Assembly (NCBI RefSeq): GCF_029873635.1
Contig: NC_080422.1
Coordinates: 12,672,936-12,736,935, forward strand
Length of the DNA stretch: 64,000 bases
Direction: 5' to 3'
Source: Malania oleifera
Lineage: Eukaryota; Streptophyta; Magnoliopsida; Santalales; Ximeniaceae
Under the pieces are notes generated by a model. That model saw nothing but the letters and a program-made list of their open reading frames with translations, was not told the origin of the DNA and did no database searches. This document shows, piece by piece, positions 1 through 11,039 of this stretch. A program made the position numbers and the translations under genes. Each line of letters begins with the position of its first letter. Within the stretch, counting starts at the first letter, position 1.

Positions 1-19
1 TCCAATAAAGGGCATTGGA

Positions 20-2998
20 TCCATTTCCTTAAAAACCACGAATGGTCAAGGTAAAACTCTTTCAGATGTCCTTTATGTTCCTCAAATTAAGAGGAATCTT
101 TTATCTGTAGCTGCTATTATTGACCGTGACTATGAAGTACGATTTATGAAAAAAAAAAAAAAGTTGAGATCATTGATAACAGTGGCAGCATTGTAGGCGA
201 AGGTTTTGAAAGAATAACCTATATGAGTTTGTGGCACTTGCCGCAACAACTAGAGATACAACAAGCAAACTTTGGCATGAAAGGTTTGGACACATCTTCT
301 ATACAGTTTTGAAGAAAAGGCAGAGAAAGGAAATGGTGGTTGATCTGCCTGTAGTAGTTGATACTGTAGAGCCTTGTGAAGCTTGTATGTTGGGCAAGCA
401 ACATCATATGTCATTTCCACAACAGAGCAACAACAAATCAAAGCTTCCTCTAGAGCTGGTACATGCAGATCTCTGTGGTAAAATGACTACTCCTGCACTA
501 GAAGGATCTTTCTATTTTATGCTGTTAGTCGACGATTATAGTAGAAAGATGCGGGTGTACTTTCTTCGTGATAAGGCTGAGGCTTTTGTAAAATTTAAGG
601 TGTGGCATAAACTTGTTGAAAATGAGACAAGTTTGTAGTTAAAGAAACTTTTAACAGATCGAGGAGGCGAGTTCACATTAAGGGAGTTCAACAATTATTG
701 TAGTGCATTTGGCATTAAGCGCCAATTGTCAGCACCAAAAACTCCACAGCAGAATGGCATTGTGGAACAGAAAAATTGCACTGTGATGGAGATGGCCAGA
801 GCAATGATGAAGGCACAAGACCTTCTAAAATCGTTTTGGGCAAAAGTTATTAATATAGTAGTGTATATCTTCAAGCGATGCTTCACTAAATCTTTGGGCA
901 ACAAAACATCTCACAAGGCTTAGCAACAAAACATCTCACAAGGCTTACTCTAGTAAGAAACCCTCCGTTTCTCATCTAAAACATTTGGTTGCAGATGTTT
1001 TGTGCATGTTCTAGATGACAGTCGAAGGAAGTTAAAAGATAAGAGTCGAAAGTGCATCTTCTTGGGATACAGTACAGAATCAAAGACATTTCATCAGTAT
1101 AATGTAGAGGTAAAGAAGATCGTCACAAGCCGAGATGTGGTATTTGATGAAGGACCACACTCAGTGGGAGATAGAGATCGGCCCACTTTATCATCAACAG
1201 ATAAAGTAACCCACCATATGTCTCACTAAGAGTAGCAGATTGAGGTGAATGATGAAAAAAATTCAAAATCAGCCTTTTGTACCAGTAACACCTGTTCAGA
1301 AGCCACACCCCAGGTGGGTATAACAGCTCTTTGACGAAGGCAATCCAGAACCTGTGAATCAAAGTTTACAACCTCATGGACCTCGAAGGTCGAAAAGAAT
1401 AGAAGAACAACAACAATCATTAGAACACTTGGTAAATATGACCTTAATGGCTTATATAATCAATACAATTAAGGAACCAAGTAGCCTAGATGAAGTGCTG
1501 GCTGATCCGAAGCGAAGAACGACTATGGAAGCTGAATATGAAAGTATCATGAAAAATGATACTTGGGAGATTGTGGATCATCCCTCTCATAGAAAGGTAA
1601 TTGGCACAAAGTGGATATGGAAGGTAAAATATAAAGCTGATGGTACTTTAGAGAAGTACAAAGCACGCCTTGTCGCATAAGGATTTTCTCAGGTGGAAGG
1701 TTTTGATGTTACTAAATCTTTTGCACCAACAACTCGCATAGAAACAATCTGTTTGGTTTTGGCTACTACTGCACACCGAAGCTGGGTTTTATTTCAAATG
1801 GACGTGAAGTCTGCATTCCTTAATGGTCATCTTAAAGAGAATGTTTATGTGATGCAATCACCTAGATTTAAATTTCCAAATTTCAGACAACAAAGTGTGT
1901 AGTTTGAAGAAAGCATTGTATGGGCTGAAACAAGCCCCCAAAGCTTGGTACTAGAGGATTAATTCTTTCTTCACCAATTATGGATTTTGTAGAAGTACTT
2001 CTGATGCAAATTTATATGTACTGAAGGAGCATTAGATGTATGTAATAATTGTACTATATGTGGATGATCTTGTGCTTACAAGTGACCACGAGGAGAAGAT
2101 CAACAATATTCATGAAGGCCTATGCTCATAATTTGAGATGACAGACTTGGGGTTACTCCACTTCTTCTTAGGCATTGAAGTGTGGTAGCATCCAAGAGAA
2201 ATTATTATTTCTCAGCAACGATATGCTCAAGAGTTATTGAAGACATTTGGGATGGTAGAATGCACTTCAATGGTTACTCCAATAGAAGTAAACATTAAGC
2301 TCTCCATTAAAGATCCCTCTCCATTTATTGATAAAAAGAGATACAGAAGCCTAATTGGGAGTTTGGTGTACTTATGCAACACAAGGCCCAATATCAGTTT
2401 TGCAGTTGGTATTCTGAGTTGATTTGCAAATAAGCCACGAGAAATTCATTGGAAGGCTGGAATGAGGGTCCTCAAGTATATAAAAGGGACTCCTCATTTT
2501 GGCATCTCTTATACACCAGGGAACTCCCTAATTGGATATTATGACTCTGATTGGGCAGGAGATATTGATTCCAGAAAGTCAGTTTCTGGATATTATTTTC
2601 TCTTTGGGAATGGAATTATCTCTTGGACAAGTAAGAAGCAGCCAACAGTGTCGCTATCATCTAGAGAAGCCGAGTACAAGCCAACTTGTTTCATTTCATG
2701 TGAAGCTATTTGGATAAGAAAACTTCTTACTGATATTGGGATAACAATATATGTTGCAACTCTGATTCACTGTGACAATCAAAGTTGCACAGCTATCAGC
2801 AAGAACCCGATGTTATATGCAAGAACCAAGCACATTGAGATTCGGTATCACTACATACGAGAACTCATTAAGGATGAGGTTGTTAAGATGAAGTATTGTC
2901 CAACAGACGATAATTATGCAGATATCTCCCCCAAAGCATTGGGTAGTTTTGACTTCCAAATGCATCGGGATGCTCTTGGTATTGGTTCAAGAGTGTAG
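20..2998 (+). pseudogene. copia pol remnant (PR end, INT, RT, RNase H)
   Basis: Decayed polyprotein of the first copia element. The pre-integrase/zinc-binding part (231-470) keeps LWHERFGH and CEACMLGK. The integrase core follows (470-920), with LLVDDYS, a stop at about 636, then LTDRGGEF and PKTPQQNG. The RT begins near 1480 (EAEYESIMKNDTWE), keeps QMDVKSAFLNG (about 1794-1827) and an intact YVDD at about 2058-2070. RNase H occupies 2462-2998 (DSDWAGD, SLSSREAEY, RTKHIEIRYHYIRE). Stops at about 1678, 1900, 1952 and 2421 plus frameshifts make it a pseudogene. Its catalytic YVDD survives, unlike those of the gypsy and LINE elements in this window. Confidence 0.92.
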
Positions 2999-3010
2999 GT
3001 GGACATTGAA

Positions 3011-3027
3011 AGAGGGGGGGGGGGGGG
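3011..3027 (+). other. polypurine tract of the copia element
   Basis: A purine run (AGA followed by a long G run) lies directly before the TGTTGG start of the 3' LTR, 12 bp after the RNase H stop. This is where plus-strand priming occurs in LTR retrotransposons. Confidence 0.8.
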
Positions 3028-3252
3028 TGTTGGTGTATATGTGTGCAATGCTCACCTCCCCCACCAAACCGTCAACGGTTTGGTCTACAACAAACCAAAT
3101 TCCTTCTTTTCTCTATTTTTTTCTTATTATTTCTATTTTCTGGGTCTCTACAATTGCTCACAAAGATTCTCATTAAAATGGAATAACTGAAGTTATTAAT
3201 AAATACTAAAATCAATTACATAAAACATGTATTTCAGTATAAATCCCTAACA
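3028..3252 (+). repeat. 3' LTR of the copia element
   Basis: The LTR starts TGTTGG directly after the polypurine tract and most plausibly ends CCTAACA at 3252, giving a 225-bp LTR with short imperfect inverted ends (TG...CA). The start is firm. The end is inferred from the inverted-end rule because the partner LTR is outside the window. Confidence 0.65.
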
Positions 3253-4149
3253 AATGCAACCAAATTTAAACTTGGCTAAGCTTGTGAATGTTTTGCCACT
3301 CATTCATCCTAAGTATTTAGATGGTCATACGAAACACAATAAATTCAAGACTTCATCGAAAAAGTTAGGGGCAGTAGTGTAGCCTTGACATAATCAAAGT
3401 TGAGGATACTTTTGAAGACTCCTAGAAGATGCCCATATGAAATTGGCCAAAGGTTGTGTAGTAGCCCCTACTAGTGAAATGCAAGGTAACAAGTATCTCA
3501 AGTGACCTACTTGTAAATCATGTTGGTGCTAATTATTTAGTGTTAATGAACCATATCTAAAAGGCATTGGGATACATCAAGCTCTTGAAAAGAATAAGGA
3601 GGTGATGAAAGTTGATAAGAATCATTTCCCAAAGGTAGCCATGAGGTTGCCCAAATGATTTATCAAAATGTCAGGTCCTTGGGTGCTAGTCTAGCCATAC
3701 AAGAAAGGAAAGCCAATTGCCTAAAGAGCAATTAAGATACATGAAGTAAATGATAAAAGGGAATATCTCCATGAAGATTGTATCAAAAGAGCCTAAAGTT
3801 TTTGGAGAAGTCAAGGGCATTTTCCCATTATTGGAGATGAATGAAAGTAACATTATAATCGGCCTAATAACCACCTAGAAGTCAGTGTTCGCAAGATTGG
3901 TACTTCGGCTAGTGAATGAAAAATAGAGAATCCATCTCTTCCCATGACATAGTAATAGAAACTTTAGAGGCTAAAGGCAAGTAGAAAGGCAACAACAATT
4001 CATCAATTACAATTATAAGAATAAAGTGGAGGTTAAGGCTGACCCTCAAAAAAAAGAAGAAGAAGAAGAAGAAGAAGAAACCACAACTAGAAGGCCCACC
4101 TAAAGATGAAGCATAGGTTCTTATTGGGGGCTCGAAAGATGACACGACT
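3253..4149. other. no gene seen
   Basis: Non-coding plus-strand sequence with scattered stops in all frames. It includes a short GAA microsatellite at about 4056-4080. It has the look of an old degraded repeat, but I could not place it in a family. Confidence 0.5.
4056..4080 (+). repeat. (GAA)n microsatellite
   Basis: About eight tandem GAA units are seen directly. Confidence 0.9.
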
Positions 4150-4860
4150 AGTTGATAGGATTGAGGGATCCTTATAGGTAGGTTTGATATATATGGGTGA
4201 AACCACTTTGATGCAATAGTTAAAGTCATTAGGTCTTAGGCTCAACCATGCATATAAACATCTATTATCTACTCAATTTTTTTTATGTGGTACAAATTTG
4301 CAAGTGCGATTCTCAATAATTATTTCTTCACTTGTGAGGTTAAATCATTTCCCACTGAATGGAAGTTGTTACTAATTGTAATACACTAACTCATGCAACC
4401 AACTCTTTTGAAAATTTATATTTGCAAGAACACATGCATGAACATTTGAGCCCAAATCAAATTGTTCTCCTCCTTGAGTAAATCCAATTCTCCAACAATT
4501 GCTCAAATGAGTCTTATGACGCACCTTAAGTGCATTCAAATTAATCTTACTTTTCACGTCCTAACCATTTAAGTCTCAACTACTAGGTTTAGATGATTCT
4601 TATTAGTCTTGTTAGGAACTTAGTCCTCCAACTGATAACACGTTAGGAGAATAATTTCACACCTCAACTTTATAATGTCACTCGTCCAAAGGTACACACC
4701 ATTGGTTCTAGTACCACTTGGGAATGAAAAATCCTCATGAGTTGGCTTAAAATATATGGTGAATACCAACTTGACTAAAAAACTGAAGTCATTCATTTTG
4801 CGCTTAACTATACATATAAACACCTATCATTTATTCAATTTTCAAATGCAATTCTCAACA
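4150..4860 (-). mobile_element. TRIM element, copy A (decayed)
   Basis: A degraded copy of the TRIM family best preserved at 58908-59571. The left LTR-like repeat spans about 4150-4318 and the right about 4718-4860, each ending in a TCTCAAYA-like string. On the minus strand the primer-binding site complementary to initiator tRNA-Met lies at about 4704-4716. It has no coding capacity. Internal landmarks (the TTGTGAG block next to the left LTR, and the block at about 4620-4680) align in order with copies B and C. It ends 344 bp upstream of the tRNA-Ser gene. Confidence 0.8.
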
Positions 4861-5203
4861 CTAGTAATAAGCCAATGATGGCTAGATTTGGGGCTCTACC
4901 TTCGGGTTGCTTCCATGAAGACGTAGGTAGGTGACATGCTTAGTGGCCAAGAACCTATTGGATTTTCCTTGTTTGAAAGTGTTGTCTTGTGGTTCAAATG
5001 TGCATCATTTTGGCCATAAACATTATCTACCAACAAAATCAAAAGGCTTCAAATGGAGAATCCCTCAAGAAATGAGTTTTTTTTTCCTTTTTGGCTCGGC
5101 AAGAAATGAATTAAATTTTATGGAGTTGAGACAACGAGAAAGAGTGATTTCAACGAGGAAGTAGGAGTTAGATTATTAATATACAGTTATGCATTCAGCA
5201 AGC
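4861..5203. other. spacer, no gene seen
   Basis: Sequence between TRIM copy A and tRNA-Ser. No coding or RNA feature is recognised. Confidence 0.5.
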
Positions 5204-5285
5204 GTCGATATGTCCGAGTGGTTAAGGAGACAGACTCGAAATCTGTTGGGCTTTGCCTGCGCAGGTTCGAATCCTGCTGTCGACG
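5204..5285 (+). tRNA. tRNA-Ser (anticodon CGA)
   Basis: An 82-nt class II tRNA with a long variable arm, as expected for serine. The acceptor stem pairs GTCGATA (5204-5210) with TGTCGAC (5278-5284), and G5285 is the discriminator base. The anticodon stem ACAGA/TCTGT encloses a seven-base loop with anticodon CGA at 5237-5239, which reads UCG codons. The T-loop/B box GGTTCGAATCC is intact, there is no intron, and a short T run downstream can serve as a Pol III terminator. It sits only 159 bp upstream of the THA8-like start codon on the same strand. Confidence 0.97.
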
Positions 5286-5444
5286 CAATTTTCCCGCTTT
5301 TTTTACCATTTCCCATAGGAAATTTCCATTGTCCTTTCCCACTTCCAATTCCAGTTTTTCTCCCAATAATTTTCCATTTCCTATTAAATTTCCTCCTCAA
5401 GAAACCGTCACCACTTCCGACGCTCCACTCCTTTTCCATCTTCA

Positions 5445-6161
5445 ATGGCTTCCTCTCTGTGCACAAACCTCCCCTTCCTCTCCCCTCCCTACCCTTCCAG
5501 TTCAAATCCCAAGCCCTCCACCACCACCAGAACCTCCTTCCCCGTCCAGTGCGGCCCCCGGGACAACCGCGGACCACTCGTGAAGGGTCGCGTCCTCAGC
5601 ACCGAAGCAATCCTCGCCATCCAAGCCCTAAAACGCGCCCACAGATCCAATCCGGCGAAGGTCCCCGACGTCCTCTCCAAGAGCTTCCCCCGCCTCGTTA
5701 AATCCGACCTCATCGCCGCCTTCAAGGAGCTCCTCCGGCAGAACCAGTGCGGCCTCGCCGCTGACGTTTTCTCCGTCGTCCGATCGGAGCCCTGGTACCG
5801 CACCGACCTCTCTCTGTACGCCGTTTTGGTGGCGGCAATGGGAAGGAACCGGATGCGGGAGGAAATTGACGGTCTGATCTGCGATCTGGAAGCGGAGGGC
5901 GAAGGGTCCATCCCCTGCGACGATAAGGGCATCGTTCAGGTGCTCCGGGCGGTGCTCGGCGCGGACAGGGTGGGATCGGCGGTGAGGATTTACGGGATGA
6001 TGAAGAGGAGCGGGTGGGGGTCCGACTGGGTGGGGAATGAGATTGTGGTTAGGGTTTTGAGTAAGGGTTTAAGGAGACTTGGTGAAGTTGGGGTTGCGGA
6101 TGAGGTTGTGAGGGAATATGTTAGATTGTTGAAGGGAAATTTGGAGATATTGGAAGTTTAA
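5445..6161 (+). CDS. THA8: THA8-type chloroplast PPR protein
   Basis: A single-exon ORF of 238 aa. The N-terminus (residues 1 to about 35) is rich in Ser, Thr and Pro and poor in acidic residues, as in a chloroplast transit peptide. The mature part starts with the family-typical RGPLVKGR (about 42-49) and STEAILAIQALKRA, followed by short degenerate PPR helices (RLVKSDLIAAFKELLRQN; DLSLYAVLVAAMGRN; a last pair around 160-230). Length and layout match THYLAKOID ASSEMBLY 8, a short PPR protein that binds chloroplast group II introns; THA8 is needed to splice ycf3 intron 2 and trnA. The paralogue THA8-like is the alternative assignment. The start is the first ATG after 5' leader sequence and gives the transit peptide. 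The 5' half is markedly GC-rich compared with its surroundings. An antisense ORF over it is a shadow. Confidence 0.85.
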   Translation: MASSLCTNLPFLSPPYPSSSNPKPSTTTRTSFPVQCGPRDNRGPLVKGRVLSTEAILAIQALKRAHRSNPAKVPDVLSKSFPRLVKSDLIAAFKELLRQNQCGLAADVFSVVRSEPWYRTDLSLYAVLVAAMGRNRMREEIDGLICDLEAEGEGSIPCDDKGIVQVLRAVLGADRVGSAVRIYGMMKRSGWGSDWVGNEIVVRVLSKGLRRLGEVGVADEVVREYVRLLKGNLEILEV

Positions 6162-6857
6162 TTTTGTAAATTTGATAATTTAAATGTTGTTAATTTGTAT
6201 TTTAGAAGTTTGTATTTTGAAAGTTCACAATGTTATTTGCATGTTTTTCGGGGAAACAAAATAGTACTAAATTTGTGGGAGAGATGAAAATACATGTGAA
6301 TTGTAAGGTGAACAATTTAAAAAAAAAAAAACAATTTCTATCAATTTAGAAAGAAAAAGTAAAATAAAAATAAAAATAAAAACAAAACATTTCTCTCATA
6401 TTACTTAACAAGAAGTTAAGATGCAACTAAAAATGAGATGAAATGGAATAAAATGATTATTTTTCAAGTAAGTACAATGATTAAATGTGATAGATAATAT
6501 AATCTATAATTTTTTATTGTTCGTGAACTATATAATATGTGACTTAAGTGACAAGTTGAAGAATACGAATGACTTACAACGGGAGTATTTGAGAATATGT
6601 TTAATAAAATTATAAAATAGTTTTGAAAGGTTTGAAGTATTTTATTTGTTTTCCTTTTAATGTGCTTGATTTTAAAGTCTTTTTATCTTTAGAAGAGTCG
6701 TACATTTATTGAAGGAAGGCATAATGGCAAAACTACTTGCTTTTTATTGATAAGATTAAAGATAATTAACTATCCATAATTATTTACAATCTATAACTTT
6801 GATCGATGTCAAAGTATGACACCAAAAAGTGAAAATAGTGGTTCCAACAACAATTAA
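6162..6857. other. AT-rich spacer, no gene seen
   Basis: Downstream flank of the THA8-like gene, presumably with its 3' UTR at the left edge. Only poly-A/T runs and AT-rich sequence are seen. Confidence 0.5.
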
Positions 6858-7219
6858 TGTTGATTTTTTGAATCTAATCTCTGTTTTGATTATGATAAAT
6901 TATAGTATCTCATCTGTGTGTTAAGTATATGAGCATATTCATTTTTCTAAACGTAGATGACAGATGAGAAATGGAAGTCGAGAAGCACTTAAACGCACAC
7001 ACCATTTGGCGCATTCCATGTAATTTCAAAAGAGTAGAGCATAAAGATTTTTGTTTATTTTCTCAAGTTGTATTGTAATGGTAATTAGGATTTAATTGTG
7101 CATGCATGCTTACATAATTTAAAATTGAAGCTCTCACAAAATGACCAAGATCTTAGATTGACCTTAGGGGCCTAAATTTTTCATGAAAACATTTTTCCAA
7201 AACAAGTTTCTAAAAAAAA

Positions 7220-7587
7220 AAAAAAATCCCTTCATATTTCTTCCGTCGCATTGATGAGCACTTTTCTCTATCAAAAACTTCTTATCTTAAAAAGTTTCTA
7301 ATAGAAAATTGTGGGATTTTCTCTTAACTTTTTGTAGATACCAAGAACATTCAATTTAGAGTTGTATAGAAAAAGTTATACCCAAAATACTAAAGGGTGT
7401 CGGAAAAATTTCCTTCATGTATCATTCGTCTCATTGATGAGTGATTTTATCAATCAATCACTCCTTATATTAAAAAGTATTCAACATGAAAGTTGTGGAA
7501 TTTTCTCTTAACTTTCTGTTAATACTAAGAAAGTTCCATTTGAAGTTGTATAAAAAAAGTTATGTTTGAAAAACTAAAAGATGTCCG
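7220..7587 (+). repeat. 183-bp tandem duplication in the LTR
   Basis: Two adjacent copies of about 183 bp (7220-7403 and 7404-7587) share anchors such as CCTTCAT (7229 and 7412), CATTGATGAG and TTTTCTCTTAACTTT at constant offset. They lie in the U3 half of the solo LTR. Confidence 0.85.
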
Positions 7588-8428
7588 CGTAAAAAGCGCC
7601 CCAACGGATGAAAAACGATTAGTTTTCAAATTGAATTATATTTTAATATCTCAACGGCTATAAAATGGTTATATCTCCAAAATGGCTATAAATACCAACC
7701 CTAAAGCATTTGAATACACTTTGGCCAAGCTCATATCATTCAATTTCATTGTTGGGCAAATCCAAGAGCATTCACTCTCATTTTCTCTCCCATACTCTTA
7801 TTCTAGAAAATCATTTTCTTGGGAAAGATTTTTTATTGCTTTTGAGTTTTTGAAGAAGCATTCATTTGGGAGCTCATTTTTGCACATCAAATTTCTCCTA
7901 CTCTTCTACTTGAAAATATTCTTGGGGAAATTCTTTTGGGTTACACAAGCAAGGCTTAAGCATATATTCATTCTTATATATATATTTGCTTGAAAGTCAT
8001 CTTGCTCATGTGATATATTTTCAAAGGTCAATCTTGGGGAAAAAATTATTTTCTCTTACTCTTATTTTTGAATATTATTTTTTGAGAAAACTTTTTGAGC
8101 AATCCTTGGAAGCCTTGAGCATATATTAACTCATATATAATTGCTTGAGAGGCTCTTTGATTTATAAAGATCATTTAAAAAAAGAAAATCATTTTCCATA
8201 CTCTCATTCATTTATTTGAAAAATATTTTGAGAGGAAAATCAAATACTCTTCCGAACTTCAATCTACAAATCATGTGAGAGTGCATATAGTGCTTTAAAA
8301 TTGTACATCTTTACTTATTATAGAAGCACATTCTTATACGAAAAATATTTCACATCATTTGTATTCACGGTTCGGGTTGTGAACCATGGAGAGGTAGCTA
8401 TGTCTCGTGTGGAAGCAGTGGATTGTAA

Positions 8429-8498
8429 AGGGAAGTTTCGCCCTGGTAAGAAGCGAATTGTAAATGGAAGCTTCGCCCTGGTAAGAAACGGATTGTAA
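8429..8498 (+). repeat. short tandem duplication in the LTR
   Basis: Two neighbouring copies of a block of about 35 bp, each containing TTCGCCCTGGTAAGAA and a GAT/AATTGTAA end, just before the conserved R/U5-like block of the solo LTR. Confidence 0.8.
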
Positions 8499-8969
8499 CA
8501 AGGAGCTCTACCTAATTTTAAGGAGCGGAATAGTGGATACTCAAGCGAGTTAGCTTGAGGTGGGGACATAGGTAGATTTGACCGAACCTCGATAACAAAT
8601 CTTGTATTTGTGCTCTCTCTTCCTTTCTCTCTTTACTTTCAGTATTTGCATGCTCATATTTAATCCGTTGTGATTGTTACATTTGTTTTACATATTTGAA
8701 TGATTAAATATTGGTGGGTTTTGTAATTGCTTAGAAAGACCTTAGGTTCTGAAATACTGTTTGTGAAATTAAAATAGGGATAAATTGACCTAAAAAATTT
8801 TAAATACCCTATTCATCCTCCCTTTTTGGGAATACACCATTCCAGGCAATCAACATTTTTCTTTTTTGACCATATTGAATTGATAAGGATGGGTGTTGCG
8901 TTTGGACGTGTAATGGTCCTAGATCTAACTCCAATAAGGTATTATTCGTTTTAGCTCATTGGCTTTTGG

Positions 8970-9460
8970 TACACATCTGATGTGAGATCGTGAGAGACTC
9001 TCCTGCCCAATCTCTAACATCCTCGTCAGCATGATTTCCCTAATACACATCCAATGTAAGACCATGATAGGCTCTCTCGTCCGATTTCTGACGTCTTCGT
9101 CAATGTGATCTTCCTAGTACACATTTAATATGAGAACCACGACAAGCTCTCCTGCCTTATCTCTGACGCCCTCATCAAAGTAGCTTACACCTCCATGTAT
9201 GATCCATTCACATGATCTGATACCTAATATAACAGTCCTGGACCCAACTCTAATGAGGTATTGTCAATTTTGGCCCACTAACCTCATAGGTTTATCCTAT
9301 AAAAGGCATCTAACTTAGTTGGAGCTCAAAGCCTCCTTATAAGCCTAAGAGCTCCCTAGTACACATCCAATGTGGGATCATAAGAGGCTCTCCTACCCAA
9401 TTTTGACATCCTTGTTAGCCTAATTTATCTAATACACATCCGATGTGATATCATAATAAA
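8970..9460 (+). repeat. 74-bp tandem repeat, two blocks
   Basis: A unit of about 74 bp starting TACACATCYRATGTGAGA recurs at 8970, 9044 and 9118 (three contiguous copies), then at 9360 and 9433 after a unique stretch of about 170 bp. The spacing is 73-74 bp each time. The stretch between the blocks has its own partner just before 8970 (the AACTCYAATRAGGTATT string near 8930 and 9250), so a larger duplication is likely. It has no coding content. Confidence 0.85.
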
Positions 9461-9784
9461 GTGCAATGATTAAAAAATTTATTATTTGGAATCTTTGTTG
9501 GTACATTTTTGTATATTCATTAATTTTTTGCAACCACCAATATATTTAGAAGAAAGGCATGCAAATTCGTGTCTCTTAAGTAATAAAAATTACTAAACGC
9601 TTAAATTACTAAAATAATTACGACCTCAAAAGTCTTTTCTAAGACAATTGAGGACATGTATGCAATTTATGTTATTGCTTATAGTTGCAATGCTTGTTGT
9701 TATTATTGCTATTGTGATTGAAAGAATTCATAGTTTCCAAATTTTATCAATTGTTAACCACTAATTTAAAATATATATAAACTT

Positions 9785-10225
9785 TGCCCTCACCGGTATG
9801 ACGCGGTGGAAAGACATCAACAAGTAAGAAGGAGTATCGGGGGTTCAATTCCAGGTAGATACACTCACAGAGCCAGCGGTACCGGTGGATGGTAAGTGTT
9901 TATTCTGTGAGCCAGTGGGGATCGTAGATGGTGAGAGTTCTCTATGAGTCAGTGGGGACCGTGGATGGTGAAAGTTTGCTCCGTGACCCAGCGGAGACCA
10001 TGGATGGTGAGAGTTCTCTGTGAGCCAGCGGGGACCGTGGATGGTAATGGAGATGTGTCCTGGGGGTCGGGTTGATCGAACATCCAACTGATGCACAGAA
10101 GCCGTGTCCACATTCTGAATTTTGCCCTGATCAGCAAGACCTGGGGGCGGAGAACTCTGATCTGTAGTTTTGGTGCCGCACCAAGGGTTCGAAGGGCTTG
10201 TTAGTGGCTGGAGTTCCTATGTAAT

Positions 10226-10228
<3 letters not shown>
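9785..10228 (+). mobile_element. SINE-like element, copy A
   Basis: A non-coding repeat with a GGTTCAATTCC string (about 9842-9852) like a Pol III B box near its 5' end. It carries an internal minisatellite and a 3' part ending GGAGTTCCTATGTAAT before a TA run. The 3' 150 bp match copy B at 12086-12255 on the other strand, so this is a dispersed family. tRNA-derived SINE is the best explanation. The A box is not convincing and the family name is not known to me. Confidence 0.6.
9868..10050 (+). repeat. 37-39-bp minisatellite, five units
   Basis: Five tandem units containing GAGCCAGYGGGGACCGTGGA-like sequence have anchors at 9875, 9914, 9951, 9990 and 10027, a period of 37-39 bp. A minus-strand ORF across it is only the translation of the repeat. 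Confidence 0.9.

Positions 10229-10278
<50 letters not shown>
10229..10278. repeat. (TA)n microsatellite
   Basis: About 25 TA units directly after the 3' end of SINE-like copy A, possibly grown from its tail. Confidence 0.95.
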
Positions 10279-10282
<4 letters not shown>

Positions 10283-11039
10283 TTTGATTACTATCAATTA
10301 CAAAAAATTAGGTCATCCCAAATGCTTTTAATGGCACAATTTTACTAGTTGCTAATATAGAGATTCAAAACACATAGAATTTGTTCTGTTGTAAAAAAAA
10401 AAAATAGCCTTAATTTGATTTCAAAATTTTCAAAGAATTACAAATGGACAAGTTAAAACTTTCACTTTTATTTTCTTCTAAATTTTGTGTTGTCTATGAA
10501 AAAAATTGGAAACATGAAAAGAGTTATATTTTTATGATTATTTGAAATTTTAAAAATAAATATAATTTTCACAAGTGAACAAACCCTTAAACTTCTAAGG
10601 TTTTAGTTGTGGAAAATATTTTTTATTTTTAAAAAAATTTTAATGATCATAAAAATGACATCGTATTTTCTAATTTTGTAGCAATTCTATAGAAAAAGCA
10701 AAAAAATATTGTGGAATGTTCAATTGCGAATATTAGTTTTATTTTTCATTTTTGTTTAAAAATAATTACAAATATATCACCTTATTTTTCAATTTTCTAC
10801 TATCTGTATAGAACATTTGAAAATTAATAAAATATCATTTTCAATATAGAAAAGTAAAATAAAATATAGATTTTTATAATTATTAAAAAGTAAAGCGAGA
10901 ATGGAAGGAATTTATCAAAGTGCAGACCAGATGTGAAGAAGTATTCGATTCTGGGTTAGTTTTATTACTAAGAGCACAATTTCTTTTTAAAAATTGAAGA
11001 AGTCGGACATTAAGATTTTGAATGAGTTTTAAATTAAGC
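10279..11039. other. AT-rich spacer, no gene seen
   Basis: Long A/T runs and no sustained reading frame. Confidence 0.5.

Larger units (their letters stand above)
1..3252 (+). mobile_element. Ty1-copia retrotransposon, 3' part, decayed
   Basis: The window opens inside the protease/pre-integrase region of a Tnt1/Retrofit-like Ty1-copia element. Reading along the plus strand the domain order is protease end, GAG-pre-integrase, integrase, reverse transcriptase, RNase H, polypurine tract and 3' LTR, which is the copia order (integrase before RT). Several in-frame stops and frameshifts break the polyprotein, so it is not autonomous. The 5' LTR, PBS and gag lie upstream of the window. The element stops about 900 bp short of TRIM copy A. 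Confidence 0.93.
6858..8855 (+). repeat. SIRE/Maximus-type solo LTR
   Basis: A 1998-bp repeat with perfect 8-bp inverted ends, TGTTGATT at 6858 and AATCAACA ending at 8855. The opening (a TGTTGATT...TAATCTCTGTTTTGAT layout) and the late block at 8550-8600 (GAGGTGGGGACATAGG followed by ACCGAACCTCGATAAC) are typical of SIRE/Maximus copia LTRs, and the late block is shared in reverse with the LTR at 62039-64000. No primer-binding site follows and no polypurine tract precedes it, so it reads as a solo LTR. No clear 5-bp target duplication is visible (ATTAA against TTTTT). Short ORFs inside are not genes. Confidence 0.8.

Noticed and set aside
5176-5932. Minus-strand ORFs of 133 and 147 aa
   Set aside because: They are antisense shadows of the GC-rich THA8-like coding region and the tRNA.
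6858-8855. Full SIRE element starting at 6858
   Set aside because: No primer-binding site, gag or second LTR follows within reach; a solo LTR explains the data.
9845-10137. Minus-strand ORFs of 88 and 62 aa with repeating peptides
   Set aside because: The repeats in the peptide only mirror the 37-39-bp minisatellite; no start context or domain.
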